Below, piece by piece: positions 55,183-63,880 of a stretch of 64,000 nucleotides of DNA. Under the pieces are notes generated by a model. The model made no database searches. It saw only the letters and a list, made by a program, of their open reading frames with translations, and had not been told where the DNA came from. The DNA comes from JAOUEA01 sp963734685. Its GTDB lineage: Bacteria > Actinomycetota > UBA4738 > HRBIN12. The first letter of the stretch is position 1, and every line of letters begins with the position of its first letter. The stretch is taken from contig CAVTIC010000002.1 of assembly GCA_963734685.1 (NCBI GenBank), positions 1-64,000 on the forward strand, read 5' to 3'. The position numbers were made by a program, and so were the translations under genes.

Positions 55183-55623
55183 ATGAAACGCTTCGAGGAT
55201 CGGATCTCGATCGGCGCGCCGGCCGGTCGCGTCTTCGACTACGTGTCCGACTTCACGCGCCACGGTGAATGGGCCGGACACGGCCTCGAGGTGATGAAGT
55301 CGACAGATGGTCCCGTGGCGGTCGGCTCGACGTTCTCGACGACGGCGAAGCAGTTCGGGACCCAGCGTGAACAGAGCACGATCACCGAGCTCACCCCGGG
55401 CAGGAAGTTCGCCTGGGATTCCACCGGGGCACTCGGCCGTGTCCATCACTGGTTCTCGGTGTCCGAGGAGGGCGCGTCGACGACCCTCTCCAAAGGTGCG
55501 GAGATGGTGGATCCGACCCTCCTGGCGAAGCTCACGGGGTGGAAGCTCTCGAGAGACATCCCCAACGGCATCCACAGCGACCTCGTGAACATCAAGGCCC
55601 ATCTCGAAGGGTCGGCCGCCTGA
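55183..55623 (+). CDS. SRPBCC-family (polyketide cyclase-like) protein
   Basis: A 146-residue soluble protein: DRISIGAPAGRVFDYVSDFT, RHGEWAGHGLEVMKSTDGPV, STFSTTAKQFGTQREQSTIT and VHHWFSVSEEGASTTLS, ending in a long helix. This is the START/SRPBCC hydrophobic-pocket fold. ATG 55183 has GGGAGGGGCGGG upstream. Ligand unknown. Confidence 0.8.
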   Translation: MKRFEDRISIGAPAGRVFDYVSDFTRHGEWAGHGLEVMKSTDGPVAVGSTFSTTAKQFGTQREQSTITELTPGRKFAWDSTGALGRVHHWFSVSEEGASTTLSKGAEMVDPTLLAKLTGWKLSRDIPNGIHSDLVNIKAHLEGSAA

Positions 55624-55644
55624 TCACCCGAGTACGAGGTGTCG

Positions 55645-56583
55645 TCAGTGGATCGCGTCGCAGTTGATGCGCCGCGGATGGATCCGAGCGATCACCCGCG
55701 ACTCCGATCCGCGGCGCCCGCTCGGATAGATGTGCCCGTAGTAGGCCGGATGACGCGTGTACCGGCGGGTGAGTCGGTCGAGGTGTCCGAGCGCGTCGGC
55801 CTCGGACAGGTCGACATCGCCGCGGATCTCGATCCACCGGGCGGAGTCGTCGGGATCGATGATCAGCGCTGTCGCTCTCGGGTCGCGCACCAGGTTCTGC
55901 CCCTTCGATCGCTCGAGCGTCGTGTTGACCAGGACGTCGTTGCCGTCCAGCGAGAACCACACCGGGTTCGTCTGCGCCCCGGTTCGAAGACGGGTGGTGA
56001 GCGCCGCGAGCAAAGGGCGGTCGAGCAGATCCCGATGCGATGCCGGGATGGCGATCTCGCCGGTGCACGGTCGTCCGGCCGCCGACGGACGGAGAGCGGA
56101 TCGCTCGGCGGGCGCGGGGAGGAGACTCGGGCCCGTCGAGATCGCGACGGGGTGCACGCGACAGATCAGCGGATGCTCCACGTCGGCGAGTGCGGCGGGC
56201 ACGACGTCGCCGAAGTAGCGGTCGAGGCCCGTGTACACGCGAGCCAGGTCGTCGAGATGAGCCTGCGCACCCATCTCCTCGATCTCGACGGTTCCTCGGA
56301 TCTCGATCCAACGCCTGGCGTCGGGTGGTTCCATCAGCAGGAGCGTCGCTCGTGGCCGGGCGAGGAGGTTCCGAGCCTTCTGGAACTCCCGCATCGTGTT
56401 GACGAGCAGGTCGTCACCGTCATGGCTGAACCAGACGACCGTGGACTGGAAGCGACCGTCCGGCATCTCGGTCGACATCACGATGTTCAGGGGCCGCTCG
56501 AGCAGGTCGGCGTGGGATGCCGGCACCACCGGTCGGCCTCGCGGGGTGGACGATCCGGGCGTCACGACACCGAACCTACTCAC
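55645..56583 (-). CDS. tandem PPOX (F420/flavin split-barrel) protein
   Basis: A protein of about 310 residues made of two successive split-barrel domains. The first has IPASH-like PASHADLLERPLNIVMSTEM, TVVWFSHDGDDLLVNTMREF, QKARNLLARPRATLLLMEPP and WIEIRGTVEIEE. The second repeats the order: PASHRDLLDRPLLAALTTRL, NPVWFSLDGNDVLVNTTLER, SKGQNLVRDPRATALIIDPD and WIEIRGDVDLSE. Single-domain proteins normally dimerise; here both halves are fused. GTG 56583 or a later GTG may start it. Confidence 0.85.
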   Translation of the reverse strand: MSRFGVVTPGSSTPRGRPVVPASHADLLERPLNIVMSTEMPDGRFQSTVVWFSHDGDDLLVNTMREFQKARNLLARPRATLLLMEPPDARRWIEIRGTVEIEEMGAQAHLDDLARVYTGLDRYFGDVVPAALADVEHPLICRVHPVAISTGPSLLPAPAERSALRPSAAGRPCTGEIAIPASHRDLLDRPLLAALTTRLRTGAQTNPVWFSLDGNDVLVNTTLERSKGQNLVRDPRATALIIDPDDSARWIEIRGDVDLSEADALGHLDRLTRRYTRHPAYYGHIYPSGRRGSESRVIARIHPRRINCDAIH

Positions 56584-56775
56584 TCATGGATGTTCGCGTG
56601 CGTCAGATCGTGATGGCGATCTCCCGCGGGAGAGCGTGAACGTCGCGGTTGTGTTGCGGATCGGCCCGCGGTGTGGTGCCACCGTGACACGTGCGTGACG
56701 GTCCGGTCGTGAGCCTTGTGCCGCCAGAGAGCGCGAGTCGATGCTGCGTCCCACCGGTCGAGAGGGAGGGACGAC

Positions 56776-58371
56776 ATGCCGGCCACACGTGCTGCCGCAG
56801 ACGCACGAGGGACACGTCGATCGCGGCCCCTGCGCGTGAAGATGATCCTCCCGTCGCTGGTCGAGGCGAATGCGCCGGGCTACCGCCCGATCAAGTACGC
56901 GTTGTTCCCGCCCCTCGGGCTCGCGAGCCTCGCCAGCTACCTCGATCCGGACGACGAGGTCGAGCTGCTCGACGAACACGTGCAGGCACCGCTCCGACTC
57001 GATGACGCACCGGATCTGCTGGTGATGACCGTCTACATCACCTCGGCGCGGCGTGCGTGGGAGATCGCCGACCGGTACCGAGCACGGGGCACCCACGTGT
57101 GCGTCGGCGGACTTCATCCCACGTCGCTGCCGTTCGAGGCGGCCGCGCATGCCGACACGGTCTTCATCGGCCCCGGTGAGGGCGCCTGGCAAGAGTTCCT
57201 TGCCGACTTCCGGGCGGGGTGCCCCAAGCGGCGGTACGAAGCCGGCGCGAGCATGCGCACCCTCGCCGGGATCCCACCCGTGCGTCGCGACCTGATCGAA
57301 CGCCGGCGCTACCTGTGTCCGAACTCCATCGTCGTGACGCGCGGCTGCCCTCATCACTGCGACTTCTGCTACAAGGACGCGTTCTACGAGGGCGGCCGCT
57401 CGTTCTACACGCAGACCGTCGACGAGGCGCTCGCGGAGATCGACCTGCTTCCCGGCAGGCACCTCTACTTCCTCGACGACCATCTGCTCGGCAACGAACG
57501 GTTCGCACGAGCCCTGTTCGAGGGCATGCGCGGGATGGGACGCCTGTTCCAGGGAGCGAGCACGGTGCAGGCGATCCTTCGTGGCGATCTGATCGAGCGA
57601 GCCGCGGCCGCCGGCATGCGCAGCGTGTTCGTCGGCTTCGAGACCCTCAACCCCGAGAACCTCCGCCGGCACGACAAGCGGCAGAACCTGGGCCGCGACT
57701 ACGACGAAGCGATCCGGCGTTGTCACGATCTCGGCGTGATGGTCAACGGCAGCTTCGTGTTCGGCCTCGACGATGACGGACCCGACGTGTTCGAGCGAAC
57801 CGTCGAGTGGGGCATCTCGCGCAGCCTCGAGACGGCGACGTTCCACATCATGACGCCGTATCCCGGCACGGCCCTGCACCGCCGGCTCGCCGACGAGCAT
57901 CGCGTCGTCACCGACGACTGGGATCTGTACGACACCCGGCACGTGGTCTTCGAACCGAGGCGGATGACACCGGAGCAGCTCGAAGCCGGCTACTGGCGCG
58001 CCTACCGGGACTTCTACCGGTGGTCGGCGATCTGGAACGGCGCGGCGGGGCAGGACACGCTCAAGGCCCGGGCGCGACACCTCGCCTACGCGGGTGGCTG
58101 GAGGAAGTTCGAGCCGCTGTGGGATCTCATCATCCGGGCCCGGCGCGTCAACACCATGCTGCCCGCCTTGGAGCGAACACTCGACGCGTTCATCGGCGCT
58201 CGAAGGCCGACCGGCCACACCGAGTCGCGGGAGGGTCTGACCCCTCCGACCGGATCGCCGGAGGGGTCCGACCCGCTGCCCGTGACTATGCCGTTGGCTC
58301 GAAGAAACGACTCGTTGCCCGTCGAGCGACGAGCTTCCCGATCTCTGCGCCGACCCGATCCGCGGTCCTGA
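56776..58371 (+). CDS. B12-binding-domain radical SAM protein
   Basis: A protein of about 530 residues. An N-terminal cobalamin-binding Rossmann-like domain (VKMILPSLVEANAPGYRPIK, FPPLGLASLASYLDPDDEVE, VCVGGLHPTSLP) precedes the radical SAM core: RGCPHHCDFCYKD with Cys191, Cys195 and Cys198 for the [4Fe-4S] cluster. Then come FLDDHLLGNERFARALFEGM and VFVGFETLNPENLRRHDKRQ. It performs radical chemistry of unknown specificity. The last 45 residues are low-complexity and read through a hairpin, so the original stop may have been lost. ATG 56776 follows GAGGGAGGGACGAC. Confidence 0.85.
   Translation: MPATRAAADARGTRRSRPLRVKMILPSLVEANAPGYRPIKYALFPPLGLASLASYLDPDDEVELLDEHVQAPLRLDDAPDLLVMTVYITSARRAWEIADRYRARGTHVCVGGLHPTSLPFEAAAHADTVFIGPGEGAWQEFLADFRAGCPKRRYEAGASMRTLAGIPPVRRDLIERRRYLCPNSIVVTRGCPHHCDFCYKDAFYEGGRSFYTQTVDEALAEIDLLPGRHLYFLDDHLLGNERFARALFEGMRGMGRLFQGASTVQAILRGDLIERAAAAGMRSVFVGFETLNPENLRRHDKRQNLGRDYDEAIRRCHDLGVMVNGSFVFGLDDDGPDVFERTVEWGISRSLETATFHIMTPYPGTALHRRLADEHRVVTDDWDLYDTRHVVFEPRRMTPEQLEAGYWRAYRDFYRWSAIWNGAAGQDTLKARARHLAYAGGWRKFEPLWDLIIRARRVNTMLPALERTLDAFIGARRPTGHTESREGLTPPTGSPEGSDPLPVTMPLARRNDSLPVERRASRSLRRPDPRS
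58233..58274 (+). terminator. hairpin inside the 3' end of the radical SAM frame
   Basis: GGGTCTGACCCCTCCG pairs with CGGAGGGGTCCGACCC (one mismatch) around a 10-base loop. It has terminator geometry but lies within the annotated frame, supporting an earlier original end of the gene. Confidence 0.6.
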
Positions 58372-58614
58372 AGTGGATGCCCGTCTCTCCTCGTCCCAGT
58401 CCGCGCCGACCGGCGAGGGCGACCGGGCCACCCGAAGCGGGTCCGACGCTCCTTCCTTCGTCCGTCATCGGGTGGGAGGGTGGAGGTGTCACGCCGATCG
58501 GGTGCCGGGTCGTGGACCCGGCCGAAACCGAGGAGGCTCATCATGGCGATCCGGTATGATGAGCGAAGGTCCGTCCACGGAGCGAGATCTTGACCCCGGT
58601 CACACTCGAAGACG

Positions 58615-59110
58615 ATGGGCGGTCGACGGGCCCGTCGCCTGCCCAGTGAGCAGGTGTGGCGAGCGATCGACGAGGCATCGTTCGCCGTCCTCGGCTACGA
58701 CACCCCGTCGGGGGAACCACGATCGAGCGGCGTCGTCTACACGACCCTCGAGCCGACGGCTGTACGTCGCGGTCGCTCCCGACAGCTGGAAGGCGAGGCA
58801 CGTCGCGGCGACCGGAAGGTCGCGGTGACGGTGCTGGTGCGCCGGGGCGGCCTGCTGTCGCTCGTGGCGCCGATCCCGCCCGCGACGATCAGCTTCCACG
58901 CGACGGCGATCGTGCACTCGGCCGGCTCGCCGCTAGTTCGCTCGCTCGCTCGGAGCTGGCCCCCTGCTGCCGGACGAGCGGCGCGACACGTTCGCCTGAT
59001 CATCGAGATCGTCCCGGAGGGCGCGTTCGTGACGTACCCGTGGGCACGCCGTCTCGTGAGAAGATGCGCGACCCGGCGGCCTCTCGGGGACGTGCACCGT
59101 GTCCTGAGGA
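58615..59110 (+). pseudogene. PPOX-family flavin-binding protein with several frameshifts
   Basis: Segments in alternating frames form a pyridoxamine-oxidase-like protein: PSEQVWRAIDEASFAVLGYD, then RRLYVAVAPDSWKARHVAAT, then KVAVTVLVRRGGLLSLVAPI, HATAIVHSAG, LIIEIVPEGAFVTYPVGTP and REKMRDPAASRGR. At least four one-base changes (near 58750, 58815, 58970, 59040) break it. The 3' end meets the convergent MFS gene. The start is taken as ATG 58615 but is uncertain. Confidence 0.6.
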
Positions 59111-59135
59111 GTGGCGGCCGTCACCGCGCGCCAGG

Positions 59136-60731
59136 TCAGCCCGGTACCACGCCGTCCGTGGAGCTCGAGGGCGTCGGATCGGGCAGGCGCATCATCCGGA
59201 ACGACGTGATCAACCCGAGGAGGCCGGCGAGGAGCGGGACCAGCAGCGCCACCTGGAGCGCGAACGGTCGAGCCTCCGTGTTGATGCGGATGATCTCGTC
59301 TTGGACGTCTTGGGGCTGGCCGACCAGCAGCTCCTCGAGTGCCGTGTTGCTCATCAGCTCCGCATCGTCCTCGAGCCCGGTGGCGACCTGCTGTTGCTCG
59401 GCGGGCGAGAGCACGGCGCTGTTCTCCGCCATGTCGGTGAACGTGATCGAGAGCGTCGCCAGCATGATCGCACCGGCGAAGGCGAGCCCGAACGAGAGCC
59501 CGAACGAACCGCTCGCGGAGTTCACGCCCGCGGCCTCGCTGACCCGTTCCTCCGAGATCGGCGACAGCGTGTAGTTGTTGAGCTGGGAAACGAGCAAGCC
59601 CAGCCCGGCTCCCGCGATCAGCAGAGGGACGGAGAGGTACCAGCCCGAGTCGGCGCTGGGCACGACCCAGATCAGCAACGCCATGCCGAGCGACAGGAGG
59701 GCGAAGCCTGAACGGATTATCGTGCTCGGACGCCGCGACCCGGCCTTCTTCCCGGCGAGCACGGCCACCCCGAACATCGTGAGCGAGAGCGGCGCGATGG
59801 ACAGGCCCGTCTGCATCGCGTCGTACTCGAGCACCATCTGCAGGAAGATCGGCAGCGCGATCATCGCTCCGCCCAGGGCGATGTTCTGGAGCATCTGTCC
59901 GGAGATCCCGAACCGGAACATCTTCGATCGGAACAGGTCGGGGTCGAGCAGGGTCGGCTTCTCCTCGCGCTTGCGACGCAGCAGCCAGTACGCGAGCGAC
60001 CCGAGACCCACCGCCCCGACGATCAGGAGCTCCGCGACGGCGTCTCCGCCTTCCTGCCACGCCAGGATGCCCAGCACGACGCCGCCCATGCCGAGGACCG
60101 AGAGGACCGACCCGATCGGGTCCACCTCCCTGGATCCCGTGTACGGCACGTCCTTGACGCGCCCGACCCCGAGCAGCACGACGGCGATGATCAGGAGCTC
60201 CAGCAGGAAGCCGACGCGCCACGAGAGGAACGTCGTGATGAAGCCGCCGAGCAGCGGGCCGATCGCCGCCGCGACGGCCGCCGAGGCGCCGACCAGCGCG
60301 TAGACCTTGGTCTGTGCCTTGCCCTCGAAGTTGCCGTGGATCAGCGACTGCATCGCGGGCATCAGCAGCGATGCGCCGAGCCCGCCGATCAGAGCCCAGA
60401 AGACGACGATCGCGGTCACGCTCTGCGCGAGCATCATGGCCAGCGCGCCGATCGCGTACCCGCAGAGACCGATGATGTACGCGCGCTTGCGGCCGATGAG
60501 GTCACCGACCTTGCTGCCGATCAGGATGAAGGCGGCCGACACCAACGCCTCGAGCGCGATCGCCGCTTGGACGCTGCTGACGGTGGTATCGAGATCGTCC
60601 ACCACGGCCGAGATCGACACGTTCATCAGCGACGTGTCGAACACGAGCACGAACATCGCCATCGCGAGCAGGATGGCGAGCCTTCGATCGAAGGTGGTCT
60701 CCTCTTCTGCGGCGGTCGCCTCGTCGCTCAT
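59136..60731 (-). CDS. MFS multidrug exporter (DHA2, 14-helix type)
   Basis: A 531-residue major facilitator with about 14 helices. Motifs are FDTSLMNVSISAVVDDLDTT (helix 1, motif D1), GSKVGDLIGRKRAYIIGLCG (motif A), GLGASLLMPAMQSLIHGNFE and AAAIGPLLGGFITTFLSWR (motif C). The topology matches DHA2 proton-coupled drug exporters. ATG 60731 follows GAGGAGACCCGG. It lies 23 bases downstream of the lipid kinase on the same strand, probably cotranscribed. Confidence 0.9.
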   Translation of the reverse strand: MSDEATAAEEETTFDRRLAILLAMAMFVLVFDTSLMNVSISAVVDDLDTTVSSVQAAIALEALVSAAFILIGSKVGDLIGRKRAYIIGLCGYAIGALAMMLAQSVTAIVVFWALIGGLGASLLMPAMQSLIHGNFEGKAQTKVYALVGASAAVAAAIGPLLGGFITTFLSWRVGFLLELLIIAVVLLGVGRVKDVPYTGSREVDPIGSVLSVLGMGGVVLGILAWQEGGDAVAELLIVGAVGLGSLAYWLLRRKREEKPTLLDPDLFRSKMFRFGISGQMLQNIALGGAMIALPIFLQMVLEYDAMQTGLSIAPLSLTMFGVAVLAGKKAGSRRPSTIIRSGFALLSLGMALLIWVVPSADSGWYLSVPLLIAGAGLGLLVSQLNNYTLSPISEERVSEAAGVNSASGSFGLSFGLAFAGAIMLATLSITFTDMAENSAVLSPAEQQQVATGLEDDAELMSNTALEELLVGQPQDVQDEIIRINTEARPFALQVALLVPLLAGLLGLITSFRMMRLPDPTPSSSTDGVVPG

Positions 60732-60753
60732 CCGGGTCTCCTCAACGTCACGA

Positions 60754-62121
60754 TCACGTCCCGAACCGGGACGAGCGTCCGAGCGCGACCGCCCACAGCT
60801 CACGGGCCTCGGCTCGCAAGCCGATCGAGCGGGCGGCGGGGGAGTAGCCGATCGCGTGCCCCGGCAGCCGGACGCGGACGGGGTCCGGTCGGATCGAGAA
60901 CCGCAGAGGCGGATCCATCACCTGCGTCTCGCCGTCCAGACCGATCTCGATCGGCGAGTCCGACGTCACCTCGAAGGTGGGCGTCGCCCATGAGGACAAA
61001 CCCTGGAAGCGGTCCGGGCGTCCGGTCGCGAGGGCGGTGAGGAAGGCCCGAGCACCTGCGGCAGCGGTGAGGACCAAGGCGACGACGCCCAGCGTGTGGG
61101 TATCGAGCCGGGGCCGGCTGCCCATGCCTCGCGCGGTGGTGCCGTACGGGTTGTTCGAGATCTGGATCACGTGGGCGCCCCGCTGCTCGGCGCCGTCCGG
61201 TCCGAGGAAGCGCAGGTCGAACGGCTCGGTCTCAGGACCCAAGACCTGGGGCAGAGTGGCGAGGGTCGTGTCCACCTTGGCGTCGCGGTACTCGGGGGAG
61301 CGCACGATCGCGGCGTACAGACCGAGCGACACGTTGTTCACGAACACGTGTCCGTTCACGTCGGCGAGATCCATCGTGCGTTCGACCGCCTCGCCGTATG
61401 CGTCGAGGGCGCCGACGACGTCCTCGCGGTCCAGGCCGAGGTCGAGGGCGAGGTGATTCCGGGTGCCCGCGGGGACGACGACCATCGGAAGCCCATACTC
61501 CGCGGCGACCGTGCCGACCATCGCCTGCGACCCGTCGCCGCCGGCCATGCCGAGCACGTCCACGTCGCCGCTCGCCGCCTTCCGACGAACGGTCTCGAGC
61601 CAGTCCATGCCCGACTCGAGCACGACCGGCTCGATCCCGCGCCGCCGGCACTCGTCGACGAGGTGGAACCGTTCGGCCTTGCCGCCACCGGACTTGAGGT
61701 TCATGAACAGCACGCCTCGTTCGGCCACCGGCATCGGGGTGCCCGGGGTCTCGCGCTGCTTCAAAGCGGCGAGGGTGTTGCCGAGGGCGTACTTCGCGAG
61801 CGCGTCGGCGGCGACGAGGGCGGCGATCCTGATCACGAGCGAGATGCCCCGGAAGCCCTCGGCGTTCACGATGCTGACGATCAGGGCGACGACCGCCACG
61901 ACGGCCACGACCGTCGCGACGACACGGCGGGTGCCCGACCTGGTGAGCGCGATCCAACCCGCACCGACGAGGATGGCGAGCAGGAGCAACTCGGCGATGA
62001 CGCGGAGCGGGTCCTCGACGACGCGGATGACGGTGCCGACCACGACGGCGAGGACCATGACGATCGCGGCGATCGCAGCCAGCCGCCGGAGGCCCCGGTG
62101 GGTTCCCTCGGACGCGCTCAC
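60754..62121 (-). CDS. membrane-anchored diacylglycerol/lipid kinase, copy 2
   Basis: A 455-residue paralogue of 24790-26142 with four N-terminal helices, then VLFMNLKSGGGKAERFHLVD, GMAGGDGSQAMVGTVAAEYG, VPAGTRNHLALDLGLDREDV and DGETQVMDPPLRFSIRPDPV. The sequence NPYGTTARGMGSRPRLDTHT parallels NDPYGDTVDGLMTRPRLDAG of the other copy. GTG start. Upstream on the same strand is the deleted SagB gene; downstream, the exporter. Confidence 0.85.
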   Translation of the reverse strand: MSASEGTHRGLRRLAAIAAIVMVLAVVVGTVIRVVEDPLRVIAELLLLAILVGAGWIALTRSGTRRVVATVVAVVAVVALIVSIVNAEGFRGISLVIRIAALVAADALAKYALGNTLAALKQRETPGTPMPVAERGVLFMNLKSGGGKAERFHLVDECRRRGIEPVVLESGMDWLETVRRKAASGDVDVLGMAGGDGSQAMVGTVAAEYGLPMVVVPAGTRNHLALDLGLDREDVVGALDAYGEAVERTMDLADVNGHVFVNNVSLGLYAAIVRSPEYRDAKVDTTLATLPQVLGPETEPFDLRFLGPDGAEQRGAHVIQISNNPYGTTARGMGSRPRLDTHTLGVVALVLTAAAGARAFLTALATGRPDRFQGLSSWATPTFEVTSDSPIEIGLDGETQVMDPPLRFSIRPDPVRVRLPGHAIGYSPAARSIGLRAEARELWAVALGRSSRFGT

Positions 62122-62169
62122 GACCGCGAGCCTATCCGGGGCCGCGGGCCGCTTCCAGGGCCGTTCGAC

Positions 62170-62630
62170 TCATCGAGGTGTGACCATGCGAACCTCGTTC
62201 GGCGCCCCCGGCGAGCCACCGGCCGCGGCTGGGTACTCCGGAACGCCGACGCACGTGAACAGCAGGGCGTCGAGCGGCTCGCCGAGGAGGGAGCGCGGAA
62301 CAGCCAGGTCGCGTACGGCCGCACCGTCGTACGCACCACCCCTGCGGAGAGATGGAACAACCGGGAGAGCTGCGGCAGGTCCAGTTCGGCGTGGGCGACG
62401 TTCGCGGTGCCCGCGAGCACGGCGACGGCCGGGGCAGTGGTGGGCGGCAGGCTGCGAAGGAGCGGCACGCGGGGAAGGGGCTGCACGTACCGCTTGTAGA
62501 ACCAAGGGAAGCGAGCCAGGTCGTTCACCTCGAGATCCTGCACCACGCGAGGGTCCCCGATCGGTTCGTCCCACTCGCGGCCGGGCTCGTAGGAGGTGAG
62601 GCGGTGGAGCGTCTGCGTGATGGTCTCCAC
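62170..62630 (-). pseudogene. SagB-type nitroreductase-family dehydrogenase, internally deleted
   Basis: The N-terminal part reads LTSYEPGREWDEPIGDPRVV, then LARFPWFYKRYVQPLPRVPL and LDLPQLSRLFHLSAGVV, the start of SagB/ThcOx-type oxidoreductases. In a shifted frame about 100 residues later it ends ALLFTCVGVPEYPAAAGGSP then GAPNEVRMVTPR, the family's C-terminus. The flavin-binding nitroreductase core between is gone. ATG 62630. A large deletion with frame change, not a single-base error. Confidence 0.65.
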
Positions 62631-62823
62631 GCCTCTACCTCCGACGGCCGCTCGACCGCACCGCTGCCCGCCTGGTCACGGCAGTCAATGTAGCCTCCCG
62701 GCCAGGCTCCTGGTTCCCCGCGTGGACGCATCGCTGTCCGCGGCGCTCCCTACGTCGTGAGGCCTCTATACGGTTCGGCCCTCGTCGGCCATGATGTGAA
62801 GGCTTCGACGACGAAGGAGAACG

Positions 62824-63537
62824 ATGCGATCGACGGCGCCTCGCGATCACAGCTCCGTGTTGGTCCAGGGTCTCGGCGAGCTCCCGGCCCTTGGCGAGTT
62901 CCCGGCCCTTGGGGAACCAGCCCGTGCATCGACGACGCTCGAGGTTCGGTGGATCCATCGCGGCCCGGTTCCGGAGGCGATGATCGCGTGGCTCGGCCCC
63001 TTCGCCGATTGGATCGAGCGGCGGGAGGACCGCTACTTCGTGGATCCCACCTCCCCCGATCTGGGAGTGAAGATCAGAGACGCCGCTCGACTCGACCTCA
63101 AGGCGTCCCGTGGCACCCTGGGGAGGCTGACGGTCCCGGGTGCAGGGCGAGGCCGCCTGGAGCTCTGGGAGAAGTGGTCCTTCCCCCTCGACGCGAGCGC
63201 CTTGCCGCCTGCGGACGCGCCCGGCTGGCTCGGCCTGGCGAAGGCTCGTCGGCGGCGCTCGTTCGCGGTCGACGATGACGAGGTGGTCGCGCGACCGCTC
63301 GACCAGGTCGACCTGCCGGGATGCACGATCGAGCTCAGCGAGGTGTCGATCGGCGAGTCGGTGTGGTGGACGCTCGCCTTCGAGGCGACGGGGAGCGACG
63401 AGTCGCTGGAGCGGAACGTGCATGCAACGGCCGCGAGGCTGTTCCGGGAGCCGTCACCCGATCCGAAGTTGCTCGATCTCCGCCACTCGACGTCCTACGT
63501 GCGCTGGCTCCACCGTCGCGTCCACGTGACCCGGTAG
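62824..63537 (+). CDS. hypothetical protein, possibly CYTH-like
   Basis: A 237-residue soluble protein. After a 35-residue N-terminus with a short (LGE-x-PA) repeat it reads LEVRWIHRGPVPEAMIAWLG, then DRYFVDPTSPDLGVKIRDAA, RLELWEKWSFPLDASALPPA and WWTLAFEATGSDESLERNVH. Charged strands such as GVKIRD and LELWEKW with E/K/R pairs suggest a CYTH/triphosphate-tunnel-like barrel, but I cannot confirm the ExExK motif. ATG 62824 has AAGGAGAACG upstream. Confidence 0.6.
   Translation: MRSTAPRDHSSVLVQGLGELPALGEFPALGEPARASTTLEVRWIHRGPVPEAMIAWLGPFADWIERREDRYFVDPTSPDLGVKIRDAARLDLKASRGTLGRLTVPGAGRGRLELWEKWSFPLDASALPPADAPGWLGLAKARRRRSFAVDDDEVVARPLDQVDLPGCTIELSEVSIGESVWWTLAFEATGSDESLERNVHATAARLFREPSPDPKLLDLRHSTSYVRWLHRRVHVTR
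62872..62914 (+). repeat. 18-bp tandem repeat in a coding region
   Basis: Two copies of an 18-base unit, CTYGGCGAGYTCCCGGCC, and a partial third encode LGELPALGEFPALGE near the N-terminus of the hypothetical protein. In-frame expansion of this linker is likely. Confidence 0.6.
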
Positions 63538-63598
63538 GCCGGATCAGGTCGGCCGCGATCATCGGCACGAACGTTGGCCTTCGCGTCCTCCGAAGGAG

Positions 63599-63880
63599 TC
63601 AGTCCCGTCGGTCCTGGCGGCGCTCCTTGCGGCGCCGGTGACGGCGCATCACGCCCAGTCCGAACCACACCAACGCCCCGAGAAGCGCGGAGGCCAGGGT
63701 GAGGAGCCACAGCGGCCAGGTGAAGCTCCAGAAGAGGAAGTCGAGCCGGACGCTCTCGGTGTTCTGGAACATGAAGGTGACCAGGAGCCCGACTCCGATG
63801 ATCGAGGCGATCGCTCCACCGCCGAGCCGGCGTCCCTCGGCCTGAGGGCTCGTGCTGTCGCTGGGACCCTTGTGGGCCAT
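63599..63880 (-). CDS. LapA-family (DUF1049) membrane protein
   Basis: A 93-residue protein with two helices: GAIASIIGVGLLVTFMFQNT and FLFWSFTWPLWLLTLASALL, then a strongly basic tail (RRHRRRKERRQDRRD). The F-x-x-Q-N-T-x-x-V-x-L-x-F-L-F motif between them is the LapA signature. LapA-like proteins associate with lipopolysaccharide or envelope assembly in other bacteria; their role here is unknown. ATG 63880 has GAAGGGAGAGCTGCC upstream. Nothing further is recognisable to the window end. Confidence 0.85.
   Translation of the reverse strand: MAHKGPSDSTSPQAEGRRLGGGAIASIIGVGLLVTFMFQNTESVRLDFLFWSFTWPLWLLTLASALLGALVWFGLGVMRRHRRRKERRQDRRD

Noticed and set aside
58286..58492. Minus-strand frame ending ATSRFFEPTA
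   Set aside because: Arg/Gly-rich, antisense to the radical SAM tail, no recognised domain.
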